Assembly: GCA_900545725.1 (NCBI GenBank) | Contig: URAI01000014.1 | Span: 1-36,717 of the forward strand | Length of the DNA: 36,717 bases | Direction: 5' to 3' | Origin: an uncultured Eubacterium sp. | Lineage (GTDB): Bacteria > Bacillota > Clostridia > Lachnospirales > Lachnospiraceae | Part shown: positions 32,247-36,717 of the stretch, one piece after another | Numbering within the stretch: position 1 is the stretch's first letter | Layout of the letters: every line of letters begins with the position of its first letter | Notes under the pieces: model-generated | Told to the model about the DNA's origin: nothing | The model's input: only the letters and a program-made list of their open reading frames with translations | Database searches by the model: none | Position numbers and translations under genes: made by a program

Positions 32247-32627
32247 TCAGTCACTATCCTCCAATGTCATATTGCACAATACCCTCATCATCTGTGTTGG
32301 TTTCATTGATGTATTGAGTGTGTAAGTCCCACCTACAAATTTACCCTTATAATCAGATAGCTTAATCTGTAAATAGCATATCATCTCATCCTTAACCAGT
32401 CCTTTTGAATATAAAAGTTTTGCAAGCTGTTTGTCAGTAATTCCATCTTTTATAGTAACTTCAGCCTCTCTGGCAGATAGTTCATCTGTCAATGACTCTT
32501 CATAAAAAATATTATGTCCAAATGAATACGCTTTGCTGCCCGCTGTCAATATAATTACTATTCCAATAATCAGGACAATTATATTGCTTGATATATCAGC
32601 AATCATCCTAATTCTTTTATTATTCAT
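32247..32627 (-). CDS. Short MltG/YceG-like membrane protein without catalytic domain
   Basis: This 126-residue protein has a membrane helix at about 13-33 (SSNIIVLIIGIVIILTAGS). A small extracytoplasmic module resembles the N-terminal LysM-like part of MltG (VTIKDGITDKQLAKLLYSKG, then LVKDEMICYLQIKLS, then FVGGTYTLNTSMKPTQMM). Full MltG enzymes have about 340 or more residues and a catalytic glutamate in the YceG domain; that domain is missing. The position matches mltG (yrrL) before trmR in Bacillus, supporting descent from mltG. It is either a reduced paralogue or a protein with a non-enzymatic role. Confidence 0.72.
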   Translation of the reverse strand: MNNKRIRMIADISSNIIVLIIGIVIILTAGSKAYSFGHNIFYEESLTDELSAREAEVTIKDGITDKQLAKLLYSKGLVKDEMICYLQIKLSDYKGKFVGGTYTLNTSMKPTQMMRVLCNMTLEDSD

Positions 32628-32671
32628 TGCAGCATTACCTTTACCTTTCTAAATTCTATTTATAGAACATG

Positions 32672-33013
32672 TCATTTCAAAAAATCCATGTTAAAATCAA
32701 CTATCCCTGCGACAAACATACATATATCCTGTATCTGCCTGCATAAACATATCTCCGCATCAAGATACTTTCTCACAAGAATCTGACTATTAAATTCTTC
32801 ATATTCTTTGCTAAGATTCTGCGTTGCCATAAATTTATCTTCTATATTATCATCATATTGAAGTGCAAAATGCCTTCTTCTGTATTCATCAATAACACGT
32901 TTCAAATCTGGATTTCTGTCTATTTCTTTTTGCAGCTCCTGATATTCTTTATATTCCTCACTATTAAGAATTGCCTCTCCGAGTTCTTTTTTTATCTCAT
33001 CTATTCCTTTCAT
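32672..33013 (-). CDS. ylbF: YlbF/YmcA family regulator
   Basis: This is a small helical protein of 113 residues with the Com_YlbF fold pattern: LGEAILNSEEYKEYQELQKE, then PDLKRVIDEYRRRHF, then DAEICLCRQIQDIC near the C-terminus. In Bacillus subtilis YlbF forms a complex with YmcA and YaaT that modulates RNase Y and affects competence, biofilm and sporulation. The start at 33013 is chosen for GGAGAT upstream. It lies directly after the RNase J terminator, so it may depend on read-through or on an unseen promoter. Confidence 0.82.
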   Translation of the reverse strand: MKGIDEIKKELGEAILNSEEYKEYQELQKEIDRNPDLKRVIDEYRRRHFALQYDDNIEDKFMATQNLSKEYEEFNSQILVRKYLDAEICLCRQIQDICMFVAGIVDFNMDFLK

Positions 33014-33054
33014 ATCCAAATCTCCATTCCTGAAAAAATGATGATTACACAAAA

Positions 33055-33079
33055 AGGGCGTTGCACAAGCACACGCCCT
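33055..33079 (-). terminator. Intrinsic terminator after ribonuclease J
   Basis: On the minus strand, AGGGCGT pairs with ACGCCCT over an 11-nt loop. It begins 12 nt after the RNase J stop and is followed by TTTTTG. Strong stem plus U-run give a standard terminator. Confidence 0.82.
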
Positions 33080-33091
33080 CTCATCTTATAA

Positions 33092-34762
33092 TTATAACTG
33101 GGCTTCCATAATAATCGGAAGTATTACTGGATTACGCTTCATCTTCTTCCAAAGATATTCACTTAAATCATCCTTAATTATATTTTTTATCTTACTCCAG
33201 TCTGTAATATTCTTATCCATACAAGTCTGTACAGAATCTGTAACAATAGCTCTCGCCTCATCAAGAAGCTCCTCTGCTTCTCTTACATATACAAAACCTC
33301 TTGTAACTATATCAGGTCCTGCAACCAGCTGTCCTGAATACTTCTCAAGTGTCAGTACTACGATAATAATACCATTTTCTGCAAGATTCTGTCTGTCTCT
33401 TAAAACTATATTACCTACATCACCTACGCCAAGACCATCAACAAGTATTGCCCCCGTTGAAACCTTGCCTGTTATAGCTGCCTTTTCTTCGCCAAGCTCA
33501 ATGACATCTCCTGATTTAGCTATAAAAATATGTTCATTATCATAACCTAATGACTTAACTACTTCTTTCTGCGCTATAAGATGTCTGTATTCACCATGAA
33601 CCGGTATTGCATACTTAGGCTTAACAAGAGAATATATAAGCTTAATCTCTTCCTGACACGCATGTCCTGAAACATGTGTATCCTGAAAAATAACCTTAGC
33701 ACCTTTCATTCCCAATTCGTTAATAACCTTGGCAACCGACTTCTCATTACCCGGAATTGGTGTTGATGAAAATACTACACAATCTCCCGGCTGTATTGAT
33801 ACACGTCTGTGAAGGGAAGCTGCCATTCTAGAAAGTGCCGCCATTGATTCTCCCTGACTACCTGTTGTTATAAGAACAATCTGTTCAGGAGCGTAATTTT
33901 TCATGGCATCAGTATCAATAAGAACGCCATCCGGTATCTTAAGATAATCCAGATTCTCTGCAACTTCTATAATATTGACCATGCTCCGGCCTTCTACACA
34001 TACCTTACGTCCATACTTAATAGCTGAATTAATAATCTGCTGTACTCTGTCAACATTAGAAGCAAATGTTGCAATAATAAGACGGCTTGTCTTATTATCA
34101 TTGAAAATCTTATCAAATGTAGCACCTACAGTCTTTTCTGACATGGTAAAACCAGGTCTTAATGCATTAGTACTATCACACATTAATGCTAATACACCTT
34201 TCTTACCAAGCTCGCCTAATCTCTGAAGGTCGATAGGCTCTCCAAATACAGGTGTATAATCCACCTTAAAATCCCCTGTGTGTACAAGGACACCAGCCGG
34301 CGAAAATATTGCAAGTGCCGCAGCATCAGCAATACTATGGTTAGTTCTTATAAACTCAACCCTGAAATCACCAAGATTAATTGACTGTCCATACTTGACA
34401 ACCTTTCTCTTGACACTTCTTAACATATTATGCTCCTTAAGCTTAGAATCAATAAGACCCATAGTAAGCTTAGTTGCATATATCGGTGCACTTACTTCCT
34501 TCAATACATATGGGATTGCACCTATATGATCTTCGTGACCATGTGTAATAACAAATCCCTTAAGCTTGTCTGCATTCTCCTTAAGATATGTTACATCAGG
34601 AATTACAAGATCAATTCCTAACATCTCTTCCTCTGGAAATGCCAGACCACAGTCTATCACAATAATACTGTCACCATATTCTATGGCAGTAATATTCATT
34701 CCGATCTGTTCAAGACCACCTAATGGTATAATCTTAACAGTACCAGTATACTCTTTTTTCAT
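33092..34762 (-). CDS. rnj: Ribonuclease J
   Basis: RNase J is a 5'-3' exo- and endoribonuclease central to mRNA turnover and rRNA maturation in Firmicutes. The 556-residue product has the metallo-beta-lactamase motif HGHEDH at 74-79. It also has the beta-CASP region (LMCDSTNA, VFSSTPIPGNEKS, HVSGHACQEEIKL) and the C-terminal domain to the end of the protein. It is a full-length single RNase J, about the normal 555 residues. The ATG follows GGAGG. A 235-nt leader with repeated ATGTAAT words and inverted repeats precedes it. Confidence 0.96.
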   Translation of the reverse strand: MKKEYTGTVKIIPLGGLEQIGMNITAIEYGDSIIVIDCGLAFPEEEMLGIDLVIPDVTYLKENADKLKGFVITHGHEDHIGAIPYVLKEVSAPIYATKLTMGLIDSKLKEHNMLRSVKRKVVKYGQSINLGDFRVEFIRTNHSIADAAALAIFSPAGVLVHTGDFKVDYTPVFGEPIDLQRLGELGKKGVLALMCDSTNALRPGFTMSEKTVGATFDKIFNDNKTSRLIIATFASNVDRVQQIINSAIKYGRKVCVEGRSMVNIIEVAENLDYLKIPDGVLIDTDAMKNYAPEQIVLITTGSQGESMAALSRMAASLHRRVSIQPGDCVVFSSTPIPGNEKSVAKVINELGMKGAKVIFQDTHVSGHACQEEIKLIYSLVKPKYAIPVHGEYRHLIAQKEVVKSLGYDNEHIFIAKSGDVIELGEEKAAITGKVSTGAILVDGLGVGDVGNIVLRDRQNLAENGIIIVVLTLEKYSGQLVAGPDIVTRGFVYVREAEELLDEARAIVTDSVQTCMDKNITDWSKIKNIIKDDLSEYLWKKMKRNPVILPIIMEAQL

Positions 34763-34800
34763 ACAAATCCTCCATAACCATGCATAATTACATGCACAAT

Positions 34801-34829
34801 ATAATAAAAACGTTAATGTCCATACGCAA
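34801..34829 (-). promoter_or_regulatory. Possible sigma-A promoter of RNase J
   Basis: On the minus strand, TTGCGT (34824-34829), a 17-nt spacer and TATTAT (34801-34806) lie about 40 nt before the RNase J start codon. Both boxes are imperfect and the region is AT-rich. Confidence 0.35.
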
Positions 34830-34997
34830 GTCCGACCTATAACGCCAGACTATATAACATAAAATCAAATTATGTAATTACAGTCCCACGTCTACATTAA
34901 ACGATAAATATAACGCTCTGTCATATGTAATTAAGCACATTATTACATATAACATAAATGTCTATATGACATAAACAGACAGTAATTCTTATGTCTA

Positions 34998-35258
34998 TTA
35001 ATTTTCCAAATCAATATCTTCAAGCAGTTCAGAAAACACCTTGCCAACAGCTTCAAGTTCATTATCATCCTCAATAAATTCGTATGAAGCTTCCATACTC
35101 TGTGCAATTGATGTATCCTTTAAAATAAAGGCTTCTGCATCCTCATCTTCTTCAGAATCAGTAACCAGTATATAATTCACTCCATTAATTCTTGTCTCTT
35201 CTAATATATAAAAATTAACAACTTCATTATCATCTGTCATAAACTCAATTTTTTCCAT
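34998..35258 (-). CDS. DUF1292 family protein (YrzB-like)
   Basis: This is a small acidic protein of 86 residues with the DUF1292 pattern: MEKIEFMTDDNEVVNFYILE, then ILVTDSEEDEDAEAFILKD, then the acidic FIEDDNELEAVGKVFSELLED. The function is not known. In Bacillus and many Firmicutes its gene (yrzB) follows ireB-like yrzL and ruvX-like yrrK, the same order as here. The ATG follows AGGAGA. It is 103 nt after ruvX. Confidence 0.88.
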   Translation of the reverse strand: MEKIEFMTDDNEVVNFYILEETRINGVNYILVTDSEEDEDAEAFILKDTSIAQSMEASYEFIEDDNELEAVGKVFSELLEDIDLEN

Positions 35259-35361
35259 GTATTCTCCTGACTATATTATATATCTGATTCAACCGGATAT
35301 AATATAAAACTTATATACAGGCTCATAATTTACCTAACCTGATATATAAGTGAAATAATAT

Positions 35362-35793
35362 TTACTTTCCCATATTAGCCATATAGTCAAGATATCCCTG
35401 TAATATAAATACAGCCGCAATCTTGTCAATAACAGCCTTCCTGTTCTCTCTGCGTACACCGCTCTCCATGAGCACCTGATTAGCTGCAACTGTGGATAAT
35501 CTCTCGTCCCACATAACAACCTCAAGTCCTGTTCTGTTCTCAAGCTTCCCGGCAAATTCTTTACATGCCTCTGCTCTTTCACCAATTGTATTATTCATAT
35601 TCTTAGGGAATCCGACTACTATCTTCTCAACATTATTCTCTGTAATAATCTGTTCTATTCTCGCAAGTGTCTTTCTTAACTTATTCTCTTCCTTACGTGT
35701 AATAGTCTCTACTCCCTGAGCAGTAATACCAAGGGGGTCGCTTAAAGCCACCCCCACTGTTTTCGTTCCATAATCAAGTCCAATTATTCTCAT
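35362..35793 (-). CDS. ruvX: Putative pre-16S rRNA nuclease / Holliday junction resolvase RuvX (YqgF)
   Basis: This is a YqgF family RNase H-fold nuclease, implicated in 16S rRNA 5' processing in E. coli and named RuvX for its fold. The 143-residue product starts MRIIGLDYGTKTVGVALSDP, with catalytic D7. It has the KIVVGFPKNMN strand with an expected acidic partner nearby and the WDERLSTVAAN motif. The start lies 1 nt after the ireB stop, and its ribosome-binding site (GGAAAAGGA) is inside ireB, so the two are coupled. Confidence 0.93.
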   Translation of the reverse strand: MRIIGLDYGTKTVGVALSDPLGITAQGVETITRKEENKLRKTLARIEQIITENNVEKIVVGFPKNMNNTIGERAEACKEFAGKLENRTGLEVVMWDERLSTVAANQVLMESGVRRENRKAVIDKIAAVFILQGYLDYMANMGK

Positions 35794-35794
35794 A

Positions 35795-36052
35795 TTACAA
35801 TCCTTTTCCTTCAATAAAGTACTTGATTACCTCTTCCACTAATTCGTCTCTTTCAACCTTCATTATAAGGCTTCTGGCATTGTTATGACTTGTTATATAT
35901 GTTGGATCTCCTGACATAATATATCCAACAATCTGATTAACGGGATTATACCCTTTTTCCTTAAGTGCAAGATATACCTGCTCCAAAATCTTTTCTACAG
36001 AAATTGTTTTTTCTGGCTGAGTTTTAAAAAATTGTGTGTTATTATCTATCAT
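35795..36052 (-). CDS. ireB: IreB family regulatory phosphoprotein (UPF0297)
   Basis: IreB is a small protein phosphorylated by the PASTA kinase IreK and dephosphorylated by IreP in Enterococcus, where it affects intrinsic cephalosporin resistance. The 85-residue product carries the typical TQFFKTQPEKTISVEKILEQ opening, with a threonine (T6) near the N-terminus as in the phosphorylated region, and the GYNPVNQIVGYIMSGDPTYI core. The start giving MIDNNTQFF is preferred because GTGAGG lies just upstream; a longer frame adds 17 residues that the family lacks. First gene of the ireB-ruvX-DUF1292 string. Confidence 0.93.
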   Translation of the reverse strand: MIDNNTQFFKTQPEKTISVEKILEQVYLALKEKGYNPVNQIVGYIMSGDPTYITSHNNARSLIMKVERDELVEEVIKYFIEGKGL

Positions 36053-36082
36053 TTTCCTCACGTCCCTTTCGTATATGTGTTT

Positions 36083-36111
36083 ATAATATAATAATTGAGC
36101 CAATAATACAA
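36083..36111 (-). promoter_or_regulatory. Putative sigma-A promoter of ireB-ruvX
   Basis: On the minus strand, TTGTAT (36106-36111), a 17-nt spacer and TATTAT (36083-36088) lie about 30 nt before the ireB start. The promoter lies right at the point where base composition changes. Confidence 0.5.
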
Positions 36112-36273
36112 GTGTTTTTTGAAAATTTCTCGATTGATATGCCCTTTGCCGTGCGCATCACATCGCTTAGTGGTGTCCACATTTTCCATAAAAATAAGGA
36201 TACAAAGACAGCCCTGCCTGTAGCGGCATTTGTGTGGCTGCTTTATATCCTTTTTGTTTTATTATTTTTGTGA
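36112..36273 (+). pseudogene. Truncated 3' remnant of a plus-strand membrane protein gene
   Basis: An open frame on the plus strand ends at TGA 36271-36273 and reads IDMPFAVRITSLSGVHIF, then HKNKDTKTALPVAAFVWLLY and ILFVLLFL, with a C-terminal hydrophobic helix. Codons such as GCC, GTG, CGC, ATC and CTG are frequent, unlike the AT-rich genes to the left. No ribosome-binding site precedes its internal ATG at 36139, and the frame loses protein-like character left of about 36112, where the ireB promoter begins. I do not recognise the protein. It looks like the 3' end of a gene cut by a rearrangement, though a chance frame is possible. Confidence 0.4.
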
Positions 36274-36337
36274 TTTGAATTCCTTCTGACTTGACTTAAA
36301 TACTTCTGCCAGACTTTCGTGGCAATATCTTCACAGC

Positions 36338-36717
36338 TTAGTTTAAATTCGTGCTTTCCGTTTCAGGAATGCCAAGCACAATATTTAAGTTGCCGTTTTT
36401 TACACGCAGTGCGTCAATAAAGTTCTTTTCATTGACATCTTTTTTTAATGCGACCGTGTATGTAAGTTCAAACATGGTTCCCATGTTGGTTGTCTTTACT
36501 TTGCGAAGCTGGCTGTTTGTGGTATAGCTGTCAAAAACTTCGTTAAACGCATCGGTATAATTTAAGTTTTCCGGGATTGTAATCTTTAACTGGCGGTTTC
36601 CGGATGCCATATCGCCGAAATTTGAGACAGAAAGTACGATTAAAACAAGTATAATCACAACTGCAAATATGGCTGCAAATGCAACATATCCGAGTCCGCA
36701 GGCAAGTCCTGCTGCCA
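36338..36717 (-). CDS. DUF4956 domain-containing membrane protein, C-terminal part
   Basis: The frame enters from the right edge. It reads GLACGLGYVAFAAIFAVVII and a following membrane helix, then an extramembrane domain (LKITIPENLNYTDAFNEVFD, then TTNMGTMFELTYTVALKKDV, ending LNIVLGIPETESTNLN). This is the arrangement of DUF4956 proteins, several-pass membrane proteins often found with CotH or VTC-type polyphosphate polymerase genes. About 125 C-terminal residues are visible. A GTG at 36658 lies inside the helix and is not the real start. Base and codon use are richer in G+C than in the rest of the window. Confidence 0.75.
   Translation of the reverse strand, partial: AAGLACGLGYVAFAAIFAVVIILVLIVLSVSNFGDMASGNRQLKITIPENLNYTDAFNEVFDSYTTNSQLRKVKTTNMGTMFELTYTVALKKDVNEKNFIDALRVKNGNLNIVLGIPETESTNLN

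Overview
The window is about 36.7 kb of AT-rich chromosome in which almost every gene lies on the minus strand. Gene content, gene order and family signatures point to a motile, low-G+C Firmicute of the Lachnospiraceae (Lachnospira, Roseburia or Agathobacter-like). The indicators are a clostridial-type fla/che operon with FliY, CodY just upstream of flgB, a SigK-type sigma factor, and the ireB-ruvX-DUF1292 gene string. No rRNA, tRNA, CRISPR array or transposase gene was found.

Layout in the direction of transcription (high to low coordinates). (1) 36717-36338: the cut 3' part of a DUF4956 membrane protein, facing a truncated plus-strand ORF remnant; this corner differs in base and codon use from the rest. 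(2) 36052-33092: ireB, ruvX, a DUF1292 gene and ribonuclease J, closed by a clear terminator. (3) 33013-25640: ylbF, a short MltG-like protein, trmR and trhP (wobble-uridine tRNA modification), sigK, an M24 aminopeptidase P, an unrecognised membrane-anchored protein and an orphan PilT-like ATPase, closed by a large nested hairpin. (4) 25312-19259: comM, dprA, topA, codY. A 143-bp element of four consecutive hairpins, bounded by a perfect 16-bp direct repeat, separates comM from dprA. (5) 19043-1: the flagellar operon flgB-flgC-fliE-fliF-fliG-fliH-fliI-fliJ-motE-like-fliK-flgD-TIGR02530-flgE, then flbD(swrD)-motA-motB-fliL-fliM-fliY-cheY-fliO-fliP-fliQ-fliR, cut at the left edge.

The flagellar genes encode the rod, MS ring, C ring, export ATPase, export gate, hook and stator, plus a CheY next to its phosphatase FliY. 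Filament genes, flhA/flhB and the chemoreceptor kinase are not in the window. A good vegetative promoter in front of flbD and a hairpin after flgE suggest two transcription units, one for rod/hook/export and one for motor/switch/gate.

Most of the window is ordinary housekeeping and motility DNA. The observation most worth following is the four-hairpin element between comM and dprA. Its 16-bp flanking repeat contains the comM stop codon and the dprA ribosome-binding site and start. The insertion therefore left both genes intact and created a 48-codon frame that links them. Next in interest are the composition break with a truncated ORF near 36112, the PilT-like ATPase lacking its His box, and a SigK with no room for a pro-sequence. 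I see no convincing new multi-gene system.
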